From positions 168,519 to 232,518 of the forward strand of contig NZ_JMLQ01000008.1 of NCBI RefSeq assembly GCF_000686025.1: DNA of 64,000 nt, read 5' to 3'. This document shows positions 37,265 through 45,713 of this stretch, in pieces (within the stretch, counting starts at the first letter, position 1; each line of letters begins with the position of its first letter). The notes below the pieces were generated by a model. It was not told the DNA's origin. It made no database searches and saw only the letters and a list, made by a program, of their open reading frames with translations. The position numbers and the translations under genes are program-made. This stretch comes from Rhodococcus sp. UNC23MFCrub1.1 (lineage in GTDB: Bacteria > Actinomycetota > Actinomycetes > Mycobacteriales > Mycobacteriaceae).

Positions 37265-37852
37265 GTGAGCCAGTTGTCCTTCTTCTCCGCCGAGTCGACG
37301 CCGCCCGACGCGGCCGACCTCGCCGGGCTGCTGGCTGCGCAGGGTCAGCCCGTGATCGTGTCCGGGCGCACGCGCATCTCCGTCGTCGTCGACGCCACCT
37401 GGCGTGCCCACGCGGTGGCCGACCTGATCGAGTCGTGCGGCTTCGACGCCGAGATCACGACGACCGACAAGGGACGGCCACTGGTCCGGACCGAGCCGGT
37501 GCCCGAGCTGGCGTCGCTCGCCGCGGAGTGGGTCCGGGGAGCGGTGAAGGCGGTGCCCGGGGGTTGGGTGCCCGGACCGCGCGCCCTGCGGGCCTGGGTG
37601 GTCGCGGCGGGACGGCAGGAGGCAGGCGGCGCCCGGTTCGTCCTCGGACTCGATCCGCACGCCCCCGACACGCATCCGGTGCTCGCCCAGTCGTTGATGC
37701 GCGCCGGTGTGGCGCCGACTCTGGTGGGAACCCACGGAGGGACGCCGGCACTCCGGATCACCGGTCGACGTCGGGTGACCAGGCTCATCGAGAACATCGG
37801 CGAGCCGCCACCGGGCGCTCTCGCCGCGGGCGGGTGGCCCGTCCTCGTGTAG
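37265..37852 (+). CDS. Conserved protein, WhiA/LAGLIDADG-like fold suspected (Rv3647c-like)
   Basis: 195 residues, conserved between cspA and topA. No catalytic motif is recognised. Residues ~98-185 (ALRAWVVAAGRQE ... LAQSLMRAGVAPTLVG ... ALRITGRRRVTRLIENIGEPP) follow the order seen in the WhiA N-terminal domain: a helix with small residues, a strand pair, a helix carrying L-x-x-L-(L/M)-x-x-x-G, a basic strand and a final helix I-x-x-L-I-x-x-I-G. This suggests a LAGLIDADG-type fold used for nucleic-acid binding. It is inference from pattern only. Confidence 0.6.
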   Translation: MSQLSFFSAESTPPDAADLAGLLAAQGQPVIVSGRTRISVVVDATWRAHAVADLIESCGFDAEITTTDKGRPLVRTEPVPELASLAAEWVRGAVKAVPGGWVPGPRALRAWVVAAGRQEAGGARFVLGLDPHAPDTHPVLAQSLMRAGVAPTLVGTHGGTPALRITGRRRVTRLIENIGEPPPGALAAGGWPVLV

Positions 37853-38019
37853 AGGAAGAGGGGGACTCGGACGGAGGTCACCGATGGTCGATGGGCCGCG
37901 GTGTCACATACGAGTTGCACGTGTGTGTCACTCTGTAGTGTGTCGGCTTCGAACGGTTCGGGGTATCGACGCAGGTGAACGGGTTCCCTCTCGCGGGGAC
38001 CAGGAAGGTTCGGCAGCAG

Positions 38020-40968
38020 GTGGCAGCAGGAGACAGCACGGGGAACTCGTCGTCCGGCGCGTCCGGGCTTCGGCGTCTCGTGATCGTCGAGTCACCCACC
38101 AAGGCCAAGAAGATCGCGCCTTATCTGGGCAAGAACTACGTGGTCGAGGCCTCGGTCGGGCACATCCGAGATCTCCCGCGTGGTGCTGCAGACGTTCCGG
38201 CCAAGTACAAGGGCGAGTCCTGGGCTCGTCTCGGTGTCGACGTGGACCACGACTTCGAGGCTCTCTACGTCGTCAGCCCGGAGAAGAAGGGCAAGGTCGC
38301 CGAGCTCAAGAGCCTGCTCAAGGACGCCGACGAGCTCTACCTCGCCACCGACCCCGACCGCGAGGGCGAGGCCATCGCGTGGCATCTCCTCGAGACGCTC
38401 AAGCCGAAGATTCCGGTTCGACGGATGGTCTTCCACGAGATCACCGAGCCGGCCATCCTCGCCGCCGCCGCCGACACCCGCGAACTGGACACCGACCTCG
38501 TCGACGCCCAGGAGACGCGCCGCATCCTCGACCGCCTGTACGGCTACGAGGTCTCGCCGGTGCTGTGGAAGAAGGTCATGCCGAAGCTGTCGGCGGGCCG
38601 CGTCCAGTCGGTGGCCACACGTGTCATCGTGCAGCGCGAACGTGAGCGCATGGCGTTCCGATCGGCCGAGTACTGGGACATCTCGGCGCAGCTCGACGCG
38701 GGCGCCGAGGCGACGCCGCGGGCGTTCGGTGCGCGCCTGGTCAACGTCGACGGCTCTCGTGTCGCGTCGGGACGCGACTTCGGTGCCGACGGCAAACTCA
38801 AGTCCGAGGGCGTCACCGTTCTCGACGAGGCGCGCGCACGCCGGTTGTCCGAGGCTCTGGACGGTGTCGATCTGACCGTCGCGTCGGTCGAGTCCAAGCC
38901 GTACACGCGTCGTCCGTACCCGCCGTTCATGACCTCGACCCTGCAGCAGGAGGCCGGGCGCAAGCTCCGCATGTCCTCCGAGCGCACCATGCGTATCGCA
39001 CAGCGGTTGTACGAGAACGGCTACATCACCTACATGCGTACCGACTCGACGAACCTGTCGGCGTCGGCGATCGATGCCGCACGTCGTCAGGCCACCGAGC
39101 TGTACGGCCCCGAGTACGTGCACGACACCCCGCGGCAGTACACCCGCAAGGTGAAGAACGCGCAGGAGGCGCACGAGGCCATCCGCCCCGCCGGTGACTC
39201 CTTCGCGACGCCGGGCCAACTGCACAGCTCGCTGGACACCGACGAGTTCCGCCTCTACGAACTCATCTGGCAGCGCACGGTCGCATCCCAGATGGCGGAT
39301 GCGCGCGGAACCACTCTGTCGCTGCGCATCTCGGGCACCGCGGGTACCGGTGAGGAGTGCACCTTCGCCGCGTCGGGACGCACCATCACGTTCGCCGGCT
39401 TCCTCAAGGCTTACGTCGAGAGTGTCGACGACCAGGCCGGCGGACAGTCCGACGACGCCGAGTCCCGGTTGCCGGTTCTGGAGCAGGGACAGGCGGTCAC
39501 GGCCACCGGTCTCGATCCCGACGGTCACACCACCAACCCACCGGCCCGCTTCACCGAGGCGTCGCTCATCAAGACGCTCGAGGAACTCGGCATCGGTCGC
39601 CCGTCGACGTACTCGTCGATCATCAAGACCATCCTCGACCGCGGATACGTCTACAAGCGCGGTAGCGCCCTGGTGCCGTCGTGGGTGGCGTTCTCCGTGA
39701 TCGCGTTGCTGGAGGCGCACTTCGGCCGGTTGGTCGACTTCGACTTCACCGCAGGCATGGAGGACGACCTCGACGCCATCGCCGGTGGCCGCGAACGACG
39801 TGGAGACTGGTTGTCCGCCTTCTACTTCGGCGGTGAGAACGGCACGGAGGGGTCGGTCGCACGGTCCGGCGGACTGAAGAAGATGGTCGGCCAGAACCTC
39901 GAGGACATCGACGCCCGCGTCATCAACTCGATCCACCTGTTCGACGACTCCGAAGGTCGCGACGTGCACGTCCGCGTCGGTCGCTACGGCCCGTACCTCG
40001 AACGGATGGTGCAGAACCCGGACGATTCCGACGGGGATCCGATCTCGCAGCGCGCCAACCTGCCCGACGACCTGCCGCCGGACGAGCTGACGCTCGAGTT
40101 CGCCGAGAAGCTGTTCGCGACTCCGCAGGAGGGTCGCAAGCTCGGTGTCGACCCGCTGTCGGGTCACGAGATCGTCGCCAAGGAAGGACGATTCGGGCCG
40201 TACGTCACCGAGGTCATCCCCGAGGAGCCCGAGCCCACCCCGGACATCGTTCCGGTGGAACAGCATTCGTCCGACGGGGGCGGCGGCACCGCCGTGGCCA
40301 CCAAGGCGGCGAAGAAGGCTCCCGCCAAGAAGGCCGCGAAGAAAGCGACCGCACCGAAGCCGCGAACGGGTTCGTTGCTCAAGTCGATGGATCTCGCGAC
40401 GGTCACGTTGGACGACGCGCTGAAGCTGCTGTCGTTGCCGCGCGTGGTGGGCGTCGATCCCGAGAGCAAGGAAGAGATCACGGCGCAGAACGGGCGCTAC
40501 GGTCCCTACCTCAAGAAGGGCACCGATTCCCGCTCGCTGGCCACCGAGGACCAGATCTTCACCGTCTCCCTCGAGGAGGCTCTGAAGATCTACTCCGAGC
40601 CCAAGCGTCGCGGACGTCAGGGTGCGGCCACGCCGCCGCTGCGCGAACTCGGTGTGGACACTGTCAGTGGTCAGCCGATGGTGATCAAGGACGGCCGCTT
40701 CGGTCCGTACGTCACCGACGGTGAGGCCAACGCCAGCTTGCGCAAGGGCGACGAGGTGGGCACCATCACCGACGAGCGGGCCATGGAACTCCTCGCGGAT
40801 CGTCGCGCTCGCGGGCCCGTGAAGAAGAAGGCCACCAAGAAGGCGCCGGCGAAGAAGGCTCCCGCCAAGAAGGCGGCAGCGAAGAAGACGCCGGCCAAGA
40901 AGGCTCCCGCGAAGAAGGCGGCCGCCACGAAGACCGCTGCGAAGAAGACGCCGCCCGCCGAGTCCTGA
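38020..40968 (+). CDS. topA: DNA topoisomerase I
   Basis: 982 residues from the GTG at 38020. TOPRIM domain (RRLVIVESPTKAKKIA, DPDREGEA), active-site tyrosine ~338 in YITYMRTDS and the SAGRVQSVA element. The C-terminal part lacks zinc fingers and has four repeats of the type GVDPxSGxEIxAKxGRFGPYV (about residues 680-915), then a lysine/alanine/proline-rich tail (KKAPAKKA repeats) typical of actinobacterial TopA, which aids processivity. A GTG at 37975 would add 15 residues without resemblance to relatives; 38020 is preferred. Confidence 0.94.
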   Translation: MAAGDSTGNSSSGASGLRRLVIVESPTKAKKIAPYLGKNYVVEASVGHIRDLPRGAADVPAKYKGESWARLGVDVDHDFEALYVVSPEKKGKVAELKSLLKDADELYLATDPDREGEAIAWHLLETLKPKIPVRRMVFHEITEPAILAAAADTRELDTDLVDAQETRRILDRLYGYEVSPVLWKKVMPKLSAGRVQSVATRVIVQRERERMAFRSAEYWDISAQLDAGAEATPRAFGARLVNVDGSRVASGRDFGADGKLKSEGVTVLDEARARRLSEALDGVDLTVASVESKPYTRRPYPPFMTSTLQQEAGRKLRMSSERTMRIAQRLYENGYITYMRTDSTNLSASAIDAARRQATELYGPEYVHDTPRQYTRKVKNAQEAHEAIRPAGDSFATPGQLHSSLDTDEFRLYELIWQRTVASQMADARGTTLSLRISGTAGTGEECTFAASGRTITFAGFLKAYVESVDDQAGGQSDDAESRLPVLEQGQAVTATGLDPDGHTTNPPARFTEASLIKTLEELGIGRPSTYSSIIKTILDRGYVYKRGSALVPSWVAFSVIALLEAHFGRLVDFDFTAGMEDDLDAIAGGRERRGDWLSAFYFGGENGTEGSVARSGGLKKMVGQNLEDIDARVINSIHLFDDSEGRDVHVRVGRYGPYLERMVQNPDDSDGDPISQRANLPDDLPPDELTLEFAEKLFATPQEGRKLGVDPLSGHEIVAKEGRFGPYVTEVIPEEPEPTPDIVPVEQHSSDGGGGTAVATKAAKKAPAKKAAKKATAPKPRTGSLLKSMDLATVTLDDALKLLSLPRVVGVDPESKEEITAQNGRYGPYLKKGTDSRSLATEDQIFTVSLEEALKIYSEPKRRGRQGAATPPLRELGVDTVSGQPMVIKDGRFGPYVTDGEANASLRKGDEVGTITDERAMELLADRRARGPVKKKATKKAPAKKAPAKKAAAKKTPAKKAPAKKAAATKTAAKKTPPAES

Positions 40969-41030
40969 GGACCGCACCTGTCCGCGATTGCCCCTAGCGT
41001 TCTCCTCACACACGAGGAGAGGGGCACATC

Positions 41031-41579
41031 ATGGCGGGGACGCACACATCCGTGGGGCCGTCGGTCGACGTCACGGGCGAGAAGCTCGATCTGGTCACCA
41101 TCCTGGCCGATCAGCGCGGGATGCTCGCGATCACGGCGCGGGGGATCACCGATGAGCAGGCGCGTCGGCGCACGACCGTCAGTGAGTTCACGCTCGCCTC
41201 GCTGATCGCGCACGTCGCGTCGGTGATCCGCGGGAACGTGACCATGCTCGAGGAGCGCGACGAGAACTCGACCGTCGACTTCTCGGGATCGGGCGAGCCC
41301 GAGGTGCCGGAGTCGATCGAACAGGTGCTGGCCGAACTCGACTGTGCCGGCCGAGCGCTGGAGCAGTGCATCGCCGCGCTCGGCAACCTCGACGACCTGA
41401 TCCCGCAACCCACCGCACCGTGGGCGCCGGAGCGCATCTGGTGGACCGCGCGGCGCGTACTGCTGCACCTGTTGCGCGAGATCGCCCACCACAGCGGGCA
41501 CGCCGACATCCTCCGCGAGGCTCTGGACGGGCAGTCGACGATGGGTGTGGTGGCGGGTGACATGGGGTTGGAGTTCTAG
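41031..41579 (+). CDS. DinB-like (DUF664) metal-binding protein
   Basis: 182 residues, four-helix DinB fold. Likely metal-binding histidines lie in LIAHVASVIRG and LLREIAHHSGHADILREAL, the DUF664 signature. Actinobacterial members include mycothiol- or bacillithiol-dependent S-transferases, so a thiol-dependent detoxification role is possible. AGGAG lies 9 bases before the ATG. The stop overlaps the opposing gene by 3 bases. Confidence 0.8.
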   Translation: MAGTHTSVGPSVDVTGEKLDLVTILADQRGMLAITARGITDEQARRRTTVSEFTLASLIAHVASVIRGNVTMLEERDENSTVDFSGSGEPEVPESIEQVLAELDCAGRALEQCIAALGNLDDLIPQPTAPWAPERIWWTARRVLLHLLREIAHHSGHADILREALDGQSTMGVVAGDMGLEF

Positions 41580-42541
41580 GCGCGATTGCCGTCCTGGACG
41601 CGCACCTCCCCGCAGTTCGCGACCGTCCCGTGCCTGCGCGTACTGCCGAGGGGTGCGCGTCCTTCTGCTGCTGTGAGCGCTGCGCGGAGACGATCGGCGA
41701 GAGCCGACGTCGCCAGGTCGTTCCACGTCCACCGTTCGATCCGCCACTCCAGTGAGCGCAACCGGTCCTCGCGCAGTTTCTCGGCGATCACCACATCCGC
41801 TGCATCCCCGTACTCGCGGTACTTCGCAAGCCCGTCGAACTCGCCGATCACTCCGTCGAACAGGAAGTCCGGCCGTCCCACGAAGCGTCCGCGCTCGTCG
41901 AGGACGTCGCATTGGAGCGCAGGAGCGGGGAGGCCGTGCCGGTGCAGGTAGACCCGGCTCTGAGACTCACCCACGCTCTCGGCGCCACCGTCCATGAAGG
42001 CGATGGCCCGCCGCGCCCTGTCGATCCCGCGACGACCGTGCGCTCGGGCCAGCGTCGCAGCCAGATCGTCCGCCGATGTTCGGCGCAGAGCAGCATCGCC
42101 GGAGCAGACCGAGGACTCGAACGGCCGACTACAGGCGAGGTCGACGACTGTTCTGGCGAGCGAGGTGACACGCACCCCGTCGACCGTCGTCACGTCGTCC
42201 GGGTGCAGTGGCGATGCGTGCACGACGCGCGACGTGCCGGCCCGACCACCGCCGGATCGATTCGCCGTCAGGTGTGCTCGACGATCGATGTCGGGCCACA
42301 GGTCGATGCCGTGGACCAGCGCTGCCGAGCTGTGGCTCACCACCAGATCGCTGTCGGAGGAGAGGACGGCGGCGCGTAGCTCGAGCAGTCGGCGGGTGCG
42401 GTCGTCGGACAGGTCGGTCGTCGCCGGATCGACGTAGACGCCGCGGCGCACGGGAACGATCGAACCGGACCGGACAGCAGCGCGGACCTCACCGTCGGAC
42501 ACGCCGCGTCGTCGGAGATCGGCTCGGGGGATCAGAGACAT
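41576..42541 (-). CDS. AbiEi/DUF559-like protein (winged helix plus Vsr-type nuclease fold)
   Basis: 321 residues from ATG 42541. The N terminus (RADLRRRGVSDGEVRAAVRSG, abbreviated here to RGVSDGEVR; RRGVYVDP; VVSHSSAALVHGIDLW) matches the winged-helix/AbiEi antitoxin-type domain. The C-terminal part (GRPDFLFDGVIGEFDGLAKY ... VIAEKLREDRLRS) matches DUF559/very-short-patch-repair endonuclease-like domains, with D and E-x-D as candidate catalytic residues. Such fusions are common in actinobacteria; function is unproven, though related proteins serve in toxin-antitoxin or abortive infection systems. The last ~28 residues are encoded by a hairpin repeat (41598-41660). No partner toxin gene adjoins. 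Confidence 0.72.
   Translation of the reverse strand: MSLIPRADLRRRGVSDGEVRAAVRSGSIVPVRRGVYVDPATTDLSDDRTRRLLELRAAVLSSDSDLVVSHSSAALVHGIDLWPDIDRRAHLTANRSGGGRAGTSRVVHASPLHPDDVTTVDGVRVTSLARTVVDLACSRPFESSVCSGDAALRRTSADDLAATLARAHGRRGIDRARRAIAFMDGGAESVGESQSRVYLHRHGLPAPALQCDVLDERGRFVGRPDFLFDGVIGEFDGLAKYREYGDAADVVIAEKLREDRLRSLEWRIERWTWNDLATSALADRLRAALTAAEGRAPLGSTRRHGTVANCGEVRVQDGNRA
41598..41660 (-). repeat. 63-bp hairpin repeat element, copy 1
   Basis: Imperfect palindrome: 24-base arms 41598-41621 and 41637-41660 around a 15-base loop. Its right arm, read in reverse complement, is identical at 23 of 24 positions to the left arm of copy 2 (42611-42634). The element lies inside the 3' coding end of the DUF559-like gene. 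Confidence 0.75.
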
Positions 42542-42610
42542 GTATCGAAGGGTGCGCGATCCGGCCGTCGAGTCGTCGGCCGTGATCCACAGGCTGGGGA
42601 TGGAGAACGT

Positions 42611-42673
42611 ACGCGCACCCCTCGGCAGTTCGCGACGGTCCAGGGCCTGCGCGAACTGCTGCGAGATGCGGGG
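42611..42673 (+). repeat. 63-bp hairpin repeat element, copy 2
   Basis: Left arm 42611-42634, 15-base loop 42635-42649 (11 of 15 matching the loop of copy 1 in direct alignment), right arm 42650-42673, of which the inner 10 bases pair with the left arm. It lies 70 bases upstream of the DUF559-like start codon, between that gene and the divergent DUF808 gene. Confidence 0.75.
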
Positions 42674-42735
42674 TCGAGCCCACCCCTGGAGCGGTACTCT
42701 CACTCTCGAACCACTGACCTACTTCGGGAGTACTG

Positions 42736-43689
42736 ATGGCCGGCGGACTCGTAGCCCTGCTCGACGACGTGGCAGCGCTTGCCAGGCTGGCGGCGGCGTC
42801 GATCGACGACGTCGGTGCCGCGACAGGCAAGGCGACGGCCAAGGCCGCCGGTGTGGTCATCGACGACACCGCCGTGACGCCGCAGTACGTGCGCGGCCTC
42901 GCCGCCGAACGTGAGCTCCCCATCGTGCGGCGCATCGCCCTCGGGTCGCTCCGTAACAAGCTGCTCATCATCCTGCCGATCGCGCTGCTGCTCAGCCAGT
43001 TCCTGCCGTGGCTGCTGACGCCGATCCTCATGGTCGGCGGTGCCTACCTCAGTTACGAAGCGATGCACAAGATCTGGGGCGCCGTCTCCGGTCACGGCGC
43101 TCACGATCACGAGGAGGACGGACCTCGCGACGAGGACACCGTCGTCGCCGGAGCCGTGCGCACCGACCTCATCCTGTCCGCCGAGATCATGGTCATCGCG
43201 CTCGACACCATCGCCGCCGAGGGTTTCTGGAGCCGACTGATCATCCTGGCCGTCGTCGCCGTGGTGATCACCGTCCTCGTCTACGGCGTTGTCGGTCTCA
43301 TCGTGAAGATGGACGACATCGGTCTCCGGTTGGCCGACACCTCGTCGGGCATCGCGCAGACCGTCGGGCGCGGCCTGGTCAAGGGCATGCCCAAGGTCAT
43401 GGCGGTGCTGTCCGTGGTGGGCACCGCGGCGATGCTGTGGGTCGGCGGCCACATCCTGCTCAACGGCATTGACGAGCTGGGCTTCCACCCGATCTACGAG
43501 TTCGTCCACCACATGGAGGACGCGGTCCACGACGTCGCCGGTATCGGGGGTGTGCTGGCCTGGATCGTCAACACGCTGGCATCCGCGCTGATCGGTCTCG
43601 TCGTCGGCTCGATCGTCGTGGCCGTGATGACCGGGGTGTCCTCGTTGCTGGCCAAGCGTCGCGGTGGGGCTGTCGCACAGGAGCACTAA
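42736..43689 (+). CDS. DUF808 membrane protein
   Basis: 317 residues. DUF808 (YedI-type) membrane protein: start GGLVALLDDVAALARLAAAS, DDTAVTPQYV, then several membrane helices (about 74-100, 155-200, 220-245, 270-305). Function unknown. ATG preceded by GGGAG. Followed 11 bases later by holB, so probably cotranscribed. Confidence 0.88.
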   Translation: MAGGLVALLDDVAALARLAAASIDDVGAATGKATAKAAGVVIDDTAVTPQYVRGLAAERELPIVRRIALGSLRNKLLIILPIALLLSQFLPWLLTPILMVGGAYLSYEAMHKIWGAVSGHGAHDHEEDGPRDEDTVVAGAVRTDLILSAEIMVIALDTIAAEGFWSRLIILAVVAVVITVLVYGVVGLIVKMDDIGLRLADTSSGIAQTVGRGLVKGMPKVMAVLSVVGTAAMLWVGGHILLNGIDELGFHPIYEFVHHMEDAVHDVAGIGGVLAWIVNTLASALIGLVVGSIVVAVMTGVSSLLAKRRGGAVAQEH

Positions 43690-43700
43690 GATCTTCTCCC

Positions 43701-44888
43701 ATGGCGGGAGTGTTCGAACGGCTGGTCGGTCAGCACGAGGTGGTCGCCGAGCTGTCCGACGCGGCGGCGGCTGCGCGTGAGGGTGACATCGGTTCCCGCA
43801 TGACGCACTCGTGGCTGTTCACCGGGCCTCCCGGGTCCGGCCGCTCCATCGCCGCTGTCTGCTTCGCGGCTGCGCTGCAGTGCACGGATCCGGACGTCAT
43901 CGGGTGTGGCCACTGCCACGCCTGCACCACCACCATGCACGGCACCCACGGCGACGTGCGCCGCATCGTGCCGCAGGGCCTCAGCATCTCGGTCAAGGAG
44001 ATGCGCGAGGTGGTGCAGATGGCAGCGCGTCGCCCCACCACGGGGACGTGGCAGATCGTGGTCATCGAGGACGCGGACAGGCTGGGTGAGCGCGCCTACA
44101 ACGCGCTCCTCAAGGCGGTCGAGGAGCCGCCGGCCCGCACCATCTTCCTGCTCTGCGCACCGTCCGTGGATCCGGAGGACATCGCCGTCACCATCCGCTC
44201 GCGCTGTCGGCATGTGGCTCTGGTGACGCCCAAGCCCGACGACATCGCACGCGTACTGCGGGAGAACGACGGCCTGGACGAGAAGACCGCCGCGTGGGCC
44301 GCCTCGGTGGGCGGCGGACACGTGGGCCGCGCGCGCCGCTTGGCGACGGACCCCGAGGCACGCGAGCGACGGCAGCGGGCACTGGGCATCGCCAAGGCGG
44401 CGCTCCGCCCCGCCACCCAGTACGCGGTGGTCGAGGAACTGGTGAAGGCCGCCGAGTCCGACGCGGTGCAGATCAACGCCGACCGCGACGAGCGGGAGAC
44501 CGACGAACTGCGGACGTCACTCGGCGCCGGCGGCACCGGCAAGGGTGCAGCGGGCGCGCTGCGAGGATCCGCCGGCGTGCTCAAGGAACTGGAACAGCGG
44601 CAGAAGTCGAGGCGCACTCGAACCGGTCGAGACTCGCTGGACCGGGCACTCATCGACCTCGCCGGGCTGTACCGCGACGCTCTCGCACAGTCGTACGGCG
44701 CCTCGTCGACGATGACGCACCCCGACATGGAGGACCAGGCCCGCGGCCTCGCCTCGGTGTCGACTCCCGAGTCGTTGCTGCAGTGCATCGAGGCGATCCT
44801 CCGGTGCCGCGAAGCTCTGGAGATGAACGTCAAGCCCAAGTTCGCGGTCGACGCGATGGTCGCCACACTGGGCGCGGCGGCCCGCTGA
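43701..44888 (+). CDS. holB: DNA polymerase III subunit delta-prime
   Basis: 395 residues, clamp-loader subunit. Modified P-loop GPPGSGRSI, zinc cysteines in CTDPDVIGCGHCHACT, sensor region NALLKAVEEPP and the S-R-C motif TIRSRCRH that reaches into the neighbouring ATP site. The replaced P-loop lysine agrees with delta-prime lacking its own ATPase activity. Corresponds to Rv3644c; tRNA-Thr follows, as in mycobacteria to my recollection. Confidence 0.93.
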   Translation: MAGVFERLVGQHEVVAELSDAAAAAREGDIGSRMTHSWLFTGPPGSGRSIAAVCFAAALQCTDPDVIGCGHCHACTTTMHGTHGDVRRIVPQGLSISVKEMREVVQMAARRPTTGTWQIVVIEDADRLGERAYNALLKAVEEPPARTIFLLCAPSVDPEDIAVTIRSRCRHVALVTPKPDDIARVLRENDGLDEKTAAWAASVGGGHVGRARRLATDPEARERRQRALGIAKAALRPATQYAVVEELVKAAESDAVQINADRDERETDELRTSLGAGGTGKGAAGALRGSAGVLKELEQRQKSRRTRTGRDSLDRALIDLAGLYRDALAQSYGASSTMTHPDMEDQARGLASVSTPESLLQCIEAILRCREALEMNVKPKFAVDAMVATLGAAAR

Positions 44889-44950
44889 CCCCCGTTTTGG
44901 GTTCGGGCGGGGGGACCGGTTAAACTTGCGATGGCTCCTCCGGGAGCCGC

Positions 44951-45026
44951 GCCGCCTTAGCTCAGTCGGTAGAGCATTTCACTCGTAATGAAAAGGTCAA
45001 GAGTTCGATTCTCTTAGGCGGCTCCA
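44951..45026 (+). tRNA. tRNA-Thr (anticodon CGU)
   Basis: Complete cloverleaf: acceptor arms GCCGCCT/AGGCGGC, D-arm GCTC..GAGC, anticodon stem TTTCA/TGAAA with loop CTCGTAA (anticodon CGT), T-arm AAGAG-TTCGATT-CTCTT and an encoded CCA at 45024-45026. Reads ACG codons. Its 3' end borders mobile-element remains, so it probably served as an attachment site. Confidence 0.96.
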
Positions 45027-45041
45027 CAACGTACCCTGATC

Positions 45042-45072
45042 AGCGGTTATGCGATTCGCATGACCGCTTTTT
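45042..45072 (+). terminator. Intrinsic terminator after tRNA-Thr
   Basis: 12-base arms (45042-45053 and 45057-45068, one mismatch), ATT loop, followed by TTTT. The clearest rho-independent terminator in the window. Confidence 0.88.
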
Positions 45073-45338
45073 CAGTCCTGGGTGCGCCCGAATGAAGTGC
45101 CGTAGGTCTGTGGAACACACGGCGGCACCGCTTTGACCACCCAGTATTCAGAACCGACCTTTTCATCCAGACTGTAAAGGTCCCCGGCCCCGGCGGCTCT
45201 GACCAGCGCTTTCAGTCTCGATGACACGAGGGTGACACGATCCGTAACGGGACCCGTTGGGGTGCGGACGTGCGGGGACTCACGGTGGTCCGATGTGACG
45301 GTGTACCGCTGCCGTGCCGAGCCGGATCCGTGCGACAT
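45073..45338. other. Gap after tRNA-Thr with lower-GC, possibly decayed coding sequence
   Basis: 266 bp with no intact gene. A minus-strand frame ending at 45072 encodes VTLVSSRLKALVRAAGAG and then GSEYWVVKAVPPCVPQTYG with AGA, AAA, CTT and TCA codons that are rare in the surrounding genes. It may be a tail of an acquired gene, but no family is recognised and no start with a ribosome-binding site is seen. Confidence 0.3.
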
Positions 45339-45608
45339 TTTTCGAGTGCGTTCGCCGCCGAGGACGCACCCACCTTGTTCTGCTTGTCGATGGAGGATTC
45401 CGCCCACGAGTGCGGCGCCCTGGTCACTGCGTTGACCGTCGCCGTCACCGACGCCCTGGTGGACCGGGCCACCGCCACCCCCGCGCAGGGATCGTTGCCG
45501 GCGGGTCGGCTGCGGGCGCCGGCGAACTATGTCCTGGATGAGGCGGCGAATGTGGTGCGGTGGCGGCAGTTGCCGAACCGGTACAGCCACTTCGGCTCCC
45601 GCGGCATC
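45339..45608 (+). pseudogene. Fragment of a conjugative coupling ATPase (TraD/TraG type)
   Basis: About 90 codons of one frame encode TLFCLSMEDSAHECGALVTA (20 residues shown) and then NYVLDEAANVVRWRQLPN with YSHFGSRGI. This is the Walker B and following region of actinobacterial TraD/TraG-like type IV coupling ATPases (typical form VVLDEAANV-C-R-W-x-x-LP-x-x-YSHYGSRGI). No Walker A, N terminus or rest of the C terminus is attached and the frame continues into unrelated sequence. It is the remains of a conjugative element inserted next to the tRNA. Confidence 0.8.
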
Positions 45609-45713
45609 ACAGCGGAGCCGGTATATCGGCGCCACGGTTCCGTTGACGGCCGCACCTCAATCCCTCAGGGGCACAGCAAGTGGTCGGTGCCGACTAAGCC
45701 TTGTTGGCACTGC

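Noticed and set aside
38092..41013. A 973-codon open frame on the minus strand
   Set aside because: It lies opposite topA, whose translation has all type IA topoisomerase motifs. Long antisense frames are expected at this GC content and this one has only low-complexity repeats.
42542..42703. The 54-residue N-terminal extension of the DUF559-like protein
   Set aside because: It would be translated from the second hairpin repeat copy and precedes the normal family start (MSLIPRADLRRRG), so the start at 42541 is preferred.
45072..45635. A minus-strand frame after tRNA-Thr as an integrase gene
   Set aside because: No tyrosine-recombinase R-H-R-Y or serine-recombinase motif is visible and half of the frame is antisense to the TraD-like fragment. 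Kept only as possible decayed sequence.
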